Positions 50,584-57,942 of a DNA stretch of 64,000 nucleotides are shown in pieces. This DNA comes from Desulfovibrio fairfieldensis. GTDB taxonomy: Bacteria; Desulfobacterota; Desulfovibrionia; Desulfovibrionales; Desulfovibrionaceae. Within the stretch, counting starts at the first letter, position 1; the number at the start of each line of letters is the position of its first letter. The notes under the pieces are model-generated. The model was not told where the DNA came from. It saw nothing but the letters and a program-made list of their open reading frames with translations, and ran no database searches. The DNA lies in the NCBI RefSeq assembly GCF_001553605.1, contig NZ_CP014229.1, forward strand, positions 2,074,501-2,138,500, given 5' to 3'. Made by a program: the position numbers and the translations under genes.

Positions 50584-50624
50584 CCGAAAGGCCCCCTGAA
50601 CGCGAAGTTCAGGGGGCCTTTCGG
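50584..50624. terminator. 18-bp perfect bidirectional terminator
   Basis: CCGAAAGGCCCCCTGAAC and its complement around a 5-base loop. It separates the FUSC-type gene from the convergent regulator remnant. Confidence 0.85.
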
Positions 50625-50645
50625 CGTTATGGTCCGTGAATTGCT

Positions 50646-50930
50646 CTATTCCAGATTGTAGACCTTGCGGATATGCCGCTCGTTGTAGTGGAAATCCCAG
50701 TGCAGTTCCTTGATCGCGTGCATGAGTTTTTCCCGTGACCGGGTTTCAATGGCATCCACGATCAGGCCGTGCTCGGCCACGGCCGCCAGATACCAGTCCA
50801 GCACGAAATTCTTGTGCGGGAAGTCCCAGAGCCGATTTTTGATGGGCGTCAGGATGCGCCTGGCGAAAATATTGGGCGAGACCTCGAAAAAAATTTCGTG
50901 AGTACATATTTCAATACAAGGATCCGAGCA
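50646..50930 (-). pseudogene. C-terminal fragment of an FCD-domain GntR regulator
   Basis: The frame encodes HEIFFEVSPNIFARRILTPI, KNRLWDFPHKNFVLDWYLAA and EHGLIVDAIETRSREKLMHA, which match the second half of an FCD ligand domain. The winged-helix domain and most of the FCD fold are missing. The upstream side is replaced by the family 2 repeat at 50964-50997. The visible frame runs on to 51068 through repeat and terminator DNA and is not real there. This is therefore a decayed gene. Confidence 0.65.
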
Positions 50931-50963
50931 CCCTATCCCGCAGGGCAGACCCCGGAAACGACC

Positions 50964-50997
50964 AGAGCAAAGTAACTTTTCAAAGTCACTTTGCTCT
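50964..50997. repeat. Single-hairpin copy of dispersed repeat family 2
   Basis: AGAGCAAAGTAACTTT followed by TCAAAGTCACTTTGCTCT: a near-perfect palindrome. It is almost identical to the right hairpin of the element at 22581-22614. Confidence 0.8.
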
Positions 50998-51016
50998 ATC
51001 CGCCGAGGCTTGAGGC

Positions 51017-51055
51017 AAAAGGCCCCGAAACGCGCAAGGCGTTCCGGGGCCTTTT
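51017..51055. terminator. Terminator of the Cys-rich protein gene
   Basis: AAAAGGCCCCGAAACGC pairs with GCGTTCCGGGGCCTTTT (one mismatch). Both flanks carry runs suited to termination. Confidence 0.8.
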
Positions 51056-51078
51056 GTTTGAACTGCAAGAGGCTGAGC

Positions 51079-51312
51079 TTATACTGCGCCGCTGCCCTTG
51101 CAGACCGGACAGGGCGTGCTGTTGCCGCAGTGCGGGCAACTCACGGGCGTGACCTTGCCGTTGCCCCGGCAGCGGGGACAGGGCAGATCGCCGTGCTCCG
51201 TCCGGATCACGCCCTTGCCGGTGCATTCGGGACACACGGGCTTGCGCTGGCCGTTCCAACAGGCTCCGCAGGAAATTCTGCCGGTGCCGTCGCATTTTTC
51301 ACAGAGTTGCAT
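51079..51312 (-). CDS. Small Cys-rich protein with DnaJ-type zinc motifs
   Basis: 77 residues with 14 Cys arranged in CxxC-x-G-x-G units: CEKCDGTG, CPECTGKG, CPRCRGNG and CPVCKGSG, with additional CGACWNG and CPHCGN. This is the zinc-binding motif of the DnaJ central domain without a J domain, so it is probably a small zinc protein binding unfolded polypeptides or another protein. The ATG at 51312 is used. It is a single-gene unit with its own terminator. Confidence 0.75.
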   Translation of the reverse strand: MQLCEKCDGTGRISCGACWNGQRKPVCPECTGKGVIRTEHGDLPCPRCRGNGKVTPVSCPHCGNSTPCPVCKGSGAV

Positions 51313-51744
51313 GGCGGCTCCTCATCATGGGAAAAAGGTTGTAAAAAGACGCGCGGATACGGTCCGTGCCGACCGTCATCTCCACCACGTGGGCCTGGAT
51401 AACCTGAGGGATGCCGCCCGGTCAACGGCCCTGCCCCGTTATGTTCCCTACTGTCTGATTGCAAAAATTTCGAGCAGAGTCATGCTCCCAACTTTCGCCG
51501 GCTCCCTGCGGCTACGCCGCCGCAAAACCCTACGGATTTTATGTGTCTAATTTTTCAAATTAGACACACCCCTGATCCGGCGTGCGGCCGACAAGCATTG
51601 AATCAATTTTTAATGAAGTAAAGGCCTTGCCAGCAATAACAAAAATTGATAGTCTTCAATCTAAAATTTACCTACATTAATATAAAAAGAACAAGCGCAA
51701 CTTTTTGCGCAGTCCCGTTCTGCCGCAGGATGACGAGGTTTGCC
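51313..51744. other. 432-bp gene-free stretch
   Basis: Holds the family 1 repeat copy D (51456-51570) and an AT-rich region (51600-51700) that is the likely promoter and 5' untranslated region of the S24 repressor gene. Confidence 0.55.
51456..51570 (+). repeat. Family 1 repeat, copy D (most complete)
   Basis: TTGCAAAAATTTCGAGCA, CGGCTACGCCGCCGCAAAAC, CCTACGGATTTT and, at 51543-51567, the hairpin GTGTCTAATTT / AAATTAGACAC around TTC. Confidence 0.8.
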
Positions 51745-52437
51745 ATGTCCGATACAATCTCCTTTTCCCAGACTCTGGCCCGGCTGATGCGGGCTCTTGA
51801 CGCCGCCAGCGAAGCTGAATTGGCCCGCGCCCTGGGCATCACGCCCCAATCCGTCAGCGGCGCGCGCAAACGCGGTGAAGTGCCCCCGGCCTGGATTCAG
51901 ACCTGCGCCGCGCAAACAGGCGTCAACGCCCACTGGCTTTTTTTCGGCAGCGGTCCCATGCGCCTGCCCGAAGCAGCGGAAGGCGAACTGCCCAGCATGC
52001 AGGAAGATTGCGACACCGAGCTGATCACCGTGCCGCTGGCCGAGGCCCGTTTGTCCGCCGGTACCGGCAGTCTGGAAGTCAGCAGCAACAGCAACGAGGG
52101 CGGCTATGCCTTCCGCAGCGACTTTCTGCGCCGCAAGGGCAATCCCCGGCGCATGGTCCTGATGCGGGTGTCCGGCGACAGCATGGTGCCGGAAATCTTC
52201 GATAACGATCTGGTATTGCTGGACCGGGGCCAGACGGAAATCAGCCCGGGCCGTCTCTATGCCGTAGGTTTTGAAGACGCCATCTACATCAAGCGCATCG
52301 ACAAACTGCCCGGCAAGATCATCCTGCACAGCGTCAATCCTGCCTATCCGCCTCTGAGCCTGGATCTGCGCGGCGACTGCGCGGATCAGTTCCGGGTTAT
52401 CGGCCGCGTGCTCTGGTCCGGCCGTGAATACCGCTGA
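51745..52437 (+). CDS. CI/LexA-type repressor with HTH and S24 peptidase domain
   Basis: 230 residues from the ATG at 51745 (GAGG 7 bp upstream). Residues about 1-70 are a CI-like HTH (ELARALGITPQSVSGARKRG). The C-terminal half is an S24/LexA domain: cleavage-type Ala-Gly in EARLSAGTGSLEV, catalytic Ser in RVSGDSMVPEIFDND and Lys in AIYIKRIDKL. The domain order is that of phage repressors that are inactivated in the SOS response. No prophage genes surround it, so it may be a domesticated regulator or act on an element elsewhere, possibly the tRNA-Asn element. Confidence 0.88.
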   Translation: MSDTISFSQTLARLMRALDAASEAELARALGITPQSVSGARKRGEVPPAWIQTCAAQTGVNAHWLFFGSGPMRLPEAAEGELPSMQEDCDTELITVPLAEARLSAGTGSLEVSSNSNEGGYAFRSDFLRRKGNPRRMVLMRVSGDSMVPEIFDNDLVLLDRGQTEISPGRLYAVGFEDAIYIKRIDKLPGKIILHSVNPAYPPLSLDLRGDCADQFRVIGRVLWSGREYR

Positions 52438-52629
52438 CCCAAGGGCGCTGACTGATTTCCGCCGCCCCCGCCCGACCGTCATGGCTGAAGCCGGAAACCA
52501 TGCCCGGCGCGGAGTCGGGTCGAACCGCGCCGTTATCGGAATCCGGCATCACTTGCGCCCGTTCCTTGTCTCGGCTAGGCTGAATGTCAGCAAAAATTGC
52601 GGCCGCGGCCGCGCGCAAAGGAGTTGTCC

Positions 52630-53220
52630 ATGCTGAAACATTGTGCGGCATCCGCCCTTCAGGCTCTCCTGCTGCTGGCTGTAGTTGCATTGCTCCCGGC
52701 GCTTGCCGGGTCAGCGTCGGCGGCAGCCGCCGGTTCCGCGCAATCGCCTCCGGCGACAACGGCCGCCGAAAGTCCGCGCGCGACTATTCCCGCCGCGCCG
52801 GACGCCGTGGAGCCTTCCGATGACGCCGCCCCGGATGCGGGGCAGGATGTCGCGGGTGACGCGGAAAACGCCACCGAAGTGGACCGCCTGCTCAGCCGGG
52901 ACTTCCGTGTCTGCATGGATGCGGCGGCGGGCATCACCGTGCCCATGCAGGACTGCATGAACGCCGAGGTGGAACGCCTGGAGAAGCATATGGCCGAACA
53001 GCGCGCCCGCCTTGTTCCGATTCTCTCCGAAGAACGGGCCAAGGCCCTCAATGACGCGCTTAACGCCTGGGAAAATCTGCGCAAAAACGGCTCCTCCGCC
53101 ATGTACGATCCCGACGGCGGCACTCTTGCCACGGTGATTTCCTCACTCTGGTATCTGGAGCAGACCGCGCGCATGTCTCGCTGGCTGGACGATATGCTGA
53201 ACAGCGCCACTTCGCAGTAA
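52630..53220 (+). CDS. Secreted LprI/DUF1311-like protein
   Basis: 196 residues from the ATG at 52630 (AAGGAG ribosome site). The N-terminal 30 residues are a signal peptide ending near ASA-AAA. An Ala/Pro/Asp-rich linker (to about residue 85) precedes a domain with FRVCMDAAAG, MQDCMNAEVERLEKHMAEQR and ALNDALNAWENLRKNGS. The two Cys and the AW-xLR pattern match the LprI N-terminal (DUF1311) family, some of whose members inhibit lysozyme. Export to the periplasm is expected; the inhibitor role is unproven here. Confidence 0.75.
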   Translation: MLKHCAASALQALLLLAVVALLPALAGSASAAAAGSAQSPPATTAAESPRATIPAAPDAVEPSDDAAPDAGQDVAGDAENATEVDRLLSRDFRVCMDAAAGITVPMQDCMNAEVERLEKHMAEQRARLVPILSEERAKALNDALNAWENLRKNGSSAMYDPDGGTLATVISSLWYLEQTARMSRWLDDMLNSATSQ

Positions 53221-53309
53221 AGCGGTCCGGCGCTCTCCGGGTTCGGTGATGCCTCCGGCGGCCAAGAGGGCAATCTCCTATTTAACAGGCTTCAAAAAAT
53301 AAGATTATA

Positions 53310-53345
53310 GCCTCTCAATAGATATTGAGGGGCCTTTTTATTTTC
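53310..53345 (+). terminator. Intrinsic terminator
   Basis: GCCTCTCAAT pairs with ATTGAGGGGC (one wobble), followed by CTTTTTATTTT. It ends the LprI-like gene; the convergent HTH gene stops within it. Confidence 0.8.
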
Positions 53346-53586
53346 TTAGTCGCTCAATCTCTCCAACCACCCTCTTGAAAAAGTCGATCGGATCTACTTG
53401 CAGAGCCTCACACAGACAAAATATTGTGTTTACAGTCGGCTTTCTATTCCCCTTTTCTATGTCTCTCAGATAGCATCTTTCGATGTCCGCAAAATCCGCC
53501 AAAGAGGATTTGCTCATCTCTTTTTCATTTCTTAATGATTCAAGCGTGTTCGCTATGGCTTCCGCCAAATTGGGATAGAGTTTCAT
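53338..53586 (-). CDS. Small Xre-family HTH regulator
   Basis: 82 residues, a single Cro/CI domain: IANTLESLRNEKEMSKSSLA, FADIERCYLRDIEKGNRKPT, VNTIFCLCEALQVDPIDFFK. It is similar in layout to C-proteins of restriction-modification systems. It is transcribed divergently from the methyltransferase at 53692, and two nearly identical palindromes lie between them, so it very likely controls both genes. Its base composition is AT-rich relative to the flanks. Confidence 0.82.
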   Translation of the reverse strand: MKLYPNLAEAIANTLESLRNEKEMSKSSLADFADIERCYLRDIEKGNRKPTVNTIFCLCEALQVDPIDFFKRVVGEIERLRK

Positions 53587-53620
53587 GTCTTAAAGGTACA
53601 CGAAAAGCTTGACCCCCTGC

Positions 53621-53662
53621 GGATACAAATGTATCCATTCAGAAGTGGATACAAAAGTATCC
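53621..53662. promoter_or_regulatory. Two tandem palindromic operators
   Basis: GGATACAAATGTATCC (53621-53636) and GGATACAAAAGTATCC (53647-53662), centres 26 bases apart, in the 105-bp gap between the divergent HTH and methyltransferase genes. The GGATAC/GTATCC half-sites and spacing fit cooperative binding by a dimeric Xre protein. Confidence 0.8.
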
Positions 53663-53691
53663 GAAACAAACTCTCGCCATAGGGGAAATCA

Positions 53692-54423
53692 ATGATTGTT
53701 CCAGCTCTTGCCTATCTTCTGGATCGCTTGCCCTTTGGAAACTCGTTGGAAGGTATTTCGCAAAGACAACTAAGTAAGCTCATGTGGCAGAGCAAAGCTC
53801 CGTCCTGGCATGAATATGCTATTACCAGCCGTAAATGGAGAAGACACGCCTGCACGGCCTGCCGCTGGCTGAATGCCATACTTCCTAAAAATTCTTCAAT
53901 TTTTGAGCCAGGATGTGGCAGTGCCGCCAATTTACTCTGGCTGGGTCAACAAGGTTTTCAACGGCTCTATGGCTCTGATATTTCGAACGCCGCACTTGAG
54001 CTCGGACAAAATTTGGCTTCGTTGCTTTCTCTTCCACTGGAAGTCTGGCATGATGACGGGCTAAACCCTACGCATTTACCAAATGGACTGGATGGCATTT
54101 TGTCTGTCAATTGGCTGTATCATATTCCCGGAACAACATTATCCGATTTTTTAGTTCGCTATCGCAATGCGCTGAAAATTGGCGGCTATCTTGTGTGCGA
54201 CATGGTTACACGGCAGTATGACAAAATTCCGGGGAATCAATGGCATACAAAAGATAGAAAGTTACCTGAGGAAAAACGCAGGCCATCAGAATATACGTTG
54301 CGACTTGATGCGTCAGAGGTCAGTTGCATAGCTTGCAGAAATGGTTTTGCAATGATTAAATCCACCTGTTTTACCCTGAGCAGACCACAACGGGCAGTGT
54401 ATTTACTCAGGCGTGTGGAATAA
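53692..54423 (+). CDS. Class I SAM-dependent methyltransferase
   Basis: 243 residues. Motif I is IFEPGCGSAANLL (about residues 70-82), followed by the acidic YGSDIS (motif II), and NWLYHIPG in the position of motif IV/post-I. No DNA-methylase DPPY/NPPF or PCQ motif is seen, so small molecules, lipids or proteins are likelier substrates. The N-terminal 60 residues resemble the start of methyltransferase-11 type enzymes. It is low in GC, is followed by a strong terminator, and pairs with the divergent HTH regulator. Confidence 0.8.
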   Translation: MIVPALAYLLDRLPFGNSLEGISQRQLSKLMWQSKAPSWHEYAITSRKWRRHACTACRWLNAILPKNSSIFEPGCGSAANLLWLGQQGFQRLYGSDISNAALELGQNLASLLSLPLEVWHDDGLNPTHLPNGLDGILSVNWLYHIPGTTLSDFLVRYRNALKIGGYLVCDMVTRQYDKIPGNQWHTKDRKLPEEKRRPSEYTLRLDASEVSCIACRNGFAMIKSTCFTLSRPQRAVYLLRRVE

Positions 54424-54431
54424 CAGAAGAA

Positions 54432-54471
54432 AATAAAAAGGCGGACCTGCTTGCGAGTCCGCCTTTTTATT
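54432..54471. terminator. 15-bp perfect bidirectional terminator
   Basis: AATAAAAAGGCGGAC and its complement around a 10-base loop, with A and T runs on both sides. It ends the methyltransferase gene and the convergent ech operon. Confidence 0.9.
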
Positions 54472-54499
54472 TTCTTCCGGTAACGAAAAAGAACCTTCG

Positions 54500-54919
54500 C
54501 TAGTCGGCCTCTCCCTCCGTCTTGGCCGCCGCTGCGGGCACAGTGTCCGTCCGGGCTTTGGCCGCATCGGCCCTGGCCTTTTTGACGCGCGGCGTGCCGG
54601 TGCGCAGCACGTGGAACTTGCGCACCGAGGGCTTGCGGTGGATGGACTCCTGCTTCAGGCATTTGGTGGGGCATTTTTCCACGCAGGCCGAGCAGTACAC
54701 GCAGAGGAAGGGGTCATATTCCCAGCGCCCGGCCTTGGCATCCACAGTAATCGCGCCGGTGGGGCAGACCCGGGCGCAGGTGGAGCAGAAAATGCAGGCC
54801 TGCACGTCATTGTGGATGACGCCCCGGTAGGCCGGGAAGGGTTCGCGCTCCTCCAGCGGGTACAGCCGCGTGGCGGGCTTGCCGGACAAATTGCGCAGTA
54901 CGTTTTTGAGCATATACAT
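54500..54919 (-). CDS. echF: Ech hydrogenase ferredoxin-type subunit EchF
   Basis: 139 residues. Two [4Fe-4S] motifs: CIFCSTCARVCPTGAI (about 42-57) and CVYCSACVEKCPTKCL (about 73-88), as in NuoI-like subunits. It passes electrons between ferredoxin and EchC. Residues after about 115 form an Ala/Lys-rich tail (KKARADAAKARTDTVPAAAA) that is longer than in typical EchF. It is the last gene of the operon, 3 bp after echE. Confidence 0.92.
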   Translation of the reverse strand: MYMLKNVLRNLSGKPATRLYPLEEREPFPAYRGVIHNDVQACIFCSTCARVCPTGAITVDAKAGRWEYDPFLCVYCSACVEKCPTKCLKQESIHRKPSVRKFHVLRTGTPRVKKARADAAKARTDTVPAAAAKTEGEAD

Positions 54920-54922
54920 GGG

Positions 54923-56005
54923 CTACCTCTCTGTGCAGGAAATGCACGGGTCAATGCTCAGCACGATCACCGGCACGTCGGGCAGTTTGCAGCCGGGCAG
55001 CATGTGCAGCAGGGCCGGGATGTTGGCAAAGGTGGGCGTGCGCACGCGCATGCGCTCCAGCATCTTGGTGCCGTTGGCCCGCACATAGTAAAAAAGCTCG
55101 CCGCGCGGCTGCTCCACCCGGAAGATGGATTCGCCGTCCGGGTTGCCGGGCAGCTTAACGGTCAGCTCGCTGTCGGGCAAGCGGTTCAGGGCTTCGCGGA
55201 TCAGGTCGATGGAGTGCAGCACTTCGTAAAACCGCACCTTGGAACGGGCATAGCAGTCACCGTCCTGCTCCACCACGGGGATGAAGTTGAGGTCGTTGTA
55301 GGCCGCGTAGCCGTGCATGCGCTCGTCGATTTCCCAGCCGCTGCCGCGCAGGGTGGGCCCGGCCGCGCCCAGCAGGCGGGCGTCGTCCTTGCTCAGCAGG
55401 CCGATGCCGCGCGTGCGTTCCTGCACGGTGTAATCGTTGAGCATGGTGCTGGTCAGCTCACGCATGCCCTGCTCCAACGCGTCGAGCTGCTCCAGCATCC
55501 AGCGGATCTGGTCCGGACTGAGGTCGCGACGCACGCCGCCCACCACATTGACCGACAGGATCACGCGATTGCCCGCCGTGGCTTCGCAGATGTCCATGAC
55601 ATGCTCGCGAATGCGCCAGAACTGCTGGAATACGCTTTCAAAACCGAAGGCGTCCGCGAACAGGCCCAGCCAGAGCAGATGGGAATGGATACGGTGCAGC
55701 TCGGACCAGACCACCCGCAGGAACTGGGCGCGCGGCGGGGCCGTGACGCCCAGCATGTCCTCAATGGCATTGCAGTAACAGTTGGCATGGATGCAGGAGC
55801 AGATGCCGCAGATGCGCTCCACCACAAAGACCATCTGATTGAAATCCTTGTTGCGGACCAGGCTTTCCAGGCCGCGGTGCACAAAACCGAGCTGGGGCAC
55901 GGCCTGCACCACGGTTTCGTCCTCCACCACGAATTTGATGTGCAGCGGCTCCGGCAGCACCGGATGCTGCGGCCCGAAGGGAATGACGGTGGTGCGGTTG
56001 CTCAT
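54923..56005 (-). CDS. echE: Ech [NiFe] hydrogenase large subunit EchE
   Basis: 360 residues. Both cysteine pairs that ligate the NiFe centre are intact: ERICGICSCIH (about 63-73) and DPCISCTER at the very C-terminus. The presence of these motifs separates it from NuoD, which has lost them. The protein ends right after the second pair, so there is no C-terminal extension for a maturation protease, as is usual for Ech. It overlaps echD by four bases. The subunit reduces protons or oxidises H2; HypD and HypE in this window help to assemble its centre. Confidence 0.95.
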   Translation of the reverse strand: MSNRTTVIPFGPQHPVLPEPLHIKFVVEDETVVQAVPQLGFVHRGLESLVRNKDFNQMVFVVERICGICSCIHANCYCNAIEDMLGVTAPPRAQFLRVVWSELHRIHSHLLWLGLFADAFGFESVFQQFWRIREHVMDICEATAGNRVILSVNVVGGVRRDLSPDQIRWMLEQLDALEQGMRELTSTMLNDYTVQERTRGIGLLSKDDARLLGAAGPTLRGSGWEIDERMHGYAAYNDLNFIPVVEQDGDCYARSKVRFYEVLHSIDLIREALNRLPDSELTVKLPGNPDGESIFRVEQPRGELFYYVRANGTKMLERMRVRTPTFANIPALLHMLPGCKLPDVPVIVLSIDPCISCTER

Positions 56006-56490
56006 GCTTGCTCTCCTTTGGCGGCTTCGCCGCCCTCAGGGGCGGGCGTGGGCGTTTTGGCCCCGGCCGGGCGCTTCACCGTGGTCATGGTGAAGTAAGG
56101 ACCGCGCGTGACTTCGCCTTCCAGATACATGCCGCCCTGGTAGTCCAGAGGCAGGCCCTCAAAGCGCACCCCGAACTGATCCTGGGTCTCGTTTTCAATG
56201 AGCACCGCGCAGAAATAGACCGAGGAGATGCTGGGAATGAGCTGGTCCTTGTCCACATCCATACGCAGGTGGCGCATACCCTTGGCGTCGCTGGGCGACC
56301 AGTGGCAGAGCTCGGAGTTACAGCGCAGATCCGTCATGGTCAGATTTTCGTCAAAGTGATAGTAAAGGCGCAGGGTATGCTCGTCGAGCACGGTCTGCGA
56401 CATGGTCACAAAACGGTATTTGGCGTCCGCCAGACGCCGCACCTCGGTGAGCAGCGTTTCAGGCGTGACGGGCGTGGCTTCGAAAAACAT
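56002..56490 (-). CDS. echD: Ech hydrogenase subunit EchD (NuoC-like)
   Basis: 162 residues. It has the NuoC/30-kDa subunit fold: an N-terminal EVRRLADAKYRFVTMSQTVL strand-helix part, LRLYYHFDENLTMTDLRC, and DQFGVRFEGLPLDYQGGMYL. The C-terminus after about 140 is Ala/Glu/Pro-rich and probably flexible. The protein bridges EchC and EchE in the peripheral arm. Its gene overlaps echE by four bases and lies 21 bp after echC. Confidence 0.9.
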   Translation of the reverse strand: MFFEATPVTPETLLTEVRRLADAKYRFVTMSQTVLDEHTLRLYYHFDENLTMTDLRCNSELCHWSPSDAKGMRHLRMDVDKDQLIPSISSVYFCAVLIENETQDQFGVRFEGLPLDYQGGMYLEGEVTRGPYFTMTTVKRPAGAKTPTPAPEGGEAAKGEQA

Positions 56491-56511
56491 GGCTTTTGTC
56501 CTTTACCGGGC

Positions 56512-57075
56512 TCAACCCGCGTTGTTCATGTGCGCCGCAGTATCCGGCTCTTGTCCGCCGTTGTCTCCCACGGCACCGGCAGGCGTTCCGTCGTCGGCGT
56601 CGCCGGGCATCAGCATGGGCTCGGGCGCGGGGCCCAGGCCCATCTTGGCCTTGAGCACGTCCAGGGCCGTGACCACTCCGTCGATGATGGCCTCGGGCTT
56701 GGGCGGGCAGCCGGGCACAAAAACATCCACGGGAATCACGTTGTACGCGCCGTTAAGGATGTTGTAGCTGTCCTTGAAGACCCCGCCGGAGAGATTGCAC
56801 GCGCCGATGGAAACCACGGCCTTGGGTTCGGGCATCTGGTCGTAAATCTGCTTGAGCACATGCCGGTTGCGGTGATTGACCGTGCCGGTGACCAGCAGTA
56901 CGTCGGCGTGCTTGGGGTTGCCGGTATTGACCACGCCGAAACGCTCCACGTCGTACATGGGCGTCAGGCAGGCCAGCACTTCGATATCGCAGCCGTTGCA
57001 GGAGCCGCAGTCAAAATGGATGATCCACGGCGACTTGAGTCGGCTCCGTTTGATCATTGCATCGAGGAATCCCAT
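56512..57075 (-). CDS. echC: Ech hydrogenase small subunit EchC (NuoB-like)
   Basis: 187 residues. The proximal [4Fe-4S] ligands are visible in FDCGSCNGCDIEV (about 23-35), SIGACNLSGGVF and FVPGCPPKPEAI. It carries electrons between EchF and the NiFe site in EchE. The C-terminal 45 residues (from about MGLGPAPEPMLMPGDADDGT) are extra compared with the family and are low-complexity. Gap to echB is 12 bp. Confidence 0.93.
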   Translation of the reverse strand: MGFLDAMIKRSRLKSPWIIHFDCGSCNGCDIEVLACLTPMYDVERFGVVNTGNPKHADVLLVTGTVNHRNRHVLKQIYDQMPEPKAVVSIGACNLSGGVFKDSYNILNGAYNVIPVDVFVPGCPPKPEAIIDGVVTALDVLKAKMGLGPAPEPMLMPGDADDGTPAGAVGDNGGQEPDTAAHMNNAG

Positions 57076-57087
57076 AGTCCGGCCTCC

Positions 57088-57942
57088 TTAGGCCACGTAG
57101 AGCCACAAAAGGTTCACCAGCGCGAGCCCCATGCCCACCAGCAGCGATTGCTTCTGCACCATCCACTGCCAGGTCAGGCGGGCGGTAATGTTGTCGATGA
57201 GGATTTCCGTAAACAGCGAGGCGGCCACCAGGATGGCCATGCCGATGACGCTGGTGTGCCAGAACACGGCGCAAAGCCCGAGAATCAGCACCAGGTCCAG
57301 CCAGTGGCCGATTTCGATCAGGGCCAGGAAGGGACCGGAGTATTCGGTCTGCACGCCGCGCACCAGTTCCTGATGGCCGTGGTGACCGGCGGAAAGGTCA
57401 AAGGGCGATTTGCGCAGCTTGATGGTCAGGGCATACCCCAGCGCCAGGAACAGCAGGGGCATTTTCAGCAGCAGGGGCGAATCCAGCTTGAAGACATCCG
57501 AAAGCATGAACGAACCCGTGCACATGGCAAAGCCCACGAAGACCATGATCAGAATGGGTTCGTAGGCCAGCATCAGCAGCAGTTCGCGCTGCGCGCCCAC
57601 CTGGCTGTAGGGCGAGGGCACGCAGATGGCGCCCACCACCTGAAAGACCGCCCCCACGGTGAGCACGAAAAAGAGCAGCAGCAGATCCCCGCCCATAAAG
57701 AAGATGAACAGGGCCAGCGCCGAGGAAAGCAGATAGATGTAGGCGCTGAATACCAGCCAGGCGTTGGTCACCCTGGCTTGTTTGCCGAACAGTTTGAGCA
57801 CGTCGTAAAAGGGCTGGAGCAGCGGCGGTCCCTGGCGCGACTGCAGACGCGCCGTGATGCGGCGGTCCACCCCGCTGAGCAGGCCGCCCGCAAAGGGGGC
57901 CAGTATCAATCCGCCGATGGCGCCGAAGATGGTGAGCATCAC
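57088..57942 (-). CDS. echB: Ech hydrogenase membrane subunit EchB (NuoH-like)
   Basis: 284 residues with about eight transmembrane helices. The family segments GVDRRITARLQSRQGPPLLQ near the N-terminus, and AYEPILIMVFVGFAMCTGSF, SPFDLSAGHHGHQELVRGVQ in the middle are characteristic; the latter is the conserved acidic/amphipathic loop that couples electron transfer to ion movement. It anchors the soluble arm to the membrane. Its ATG overlaps the echA stop by four bases. Confidence 0.93.
   Translation of the reverse strand: MMLTIFGAIGGLILAPFAGGLLSGVDRRITARLQSRQGPPLLQPFYDVLKLFGKQARVTNAWLVFSAYIYLLSSALALFIFFMGGDLLLLFFVLTVGAVFQVVGAICVPSPYSQVGAQRELLLMLAYEPILIMVFVGFAMCTGSFMLSDVFKLDSPLLLKMPLLFLALGYALTIKLRKSPFDLSAGHHGHQELVRGVQTEYSGPFLALIEIGHWLDLVLILGLCAVFWHTSVIGMAILVAASLFTEILIDNITARLTWQWMVQKQSLLVGMGLALVNLLWLYVA

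Noticed and set aside
50646..51068. Complete 140-residue gene on the minus strand
   Set aside because: Only the last 90 residues or so resemble an FCD domain; the first part is read from a repeat and a terminator.
54923..56005. NADH dehydrogenase (Nuo) subunit D instead of hydrogenase
   Set aside because: Both NiFe-binding CxxC motifs are intact (RICGIC and DPCISC), and the order is that of echABCDEF.
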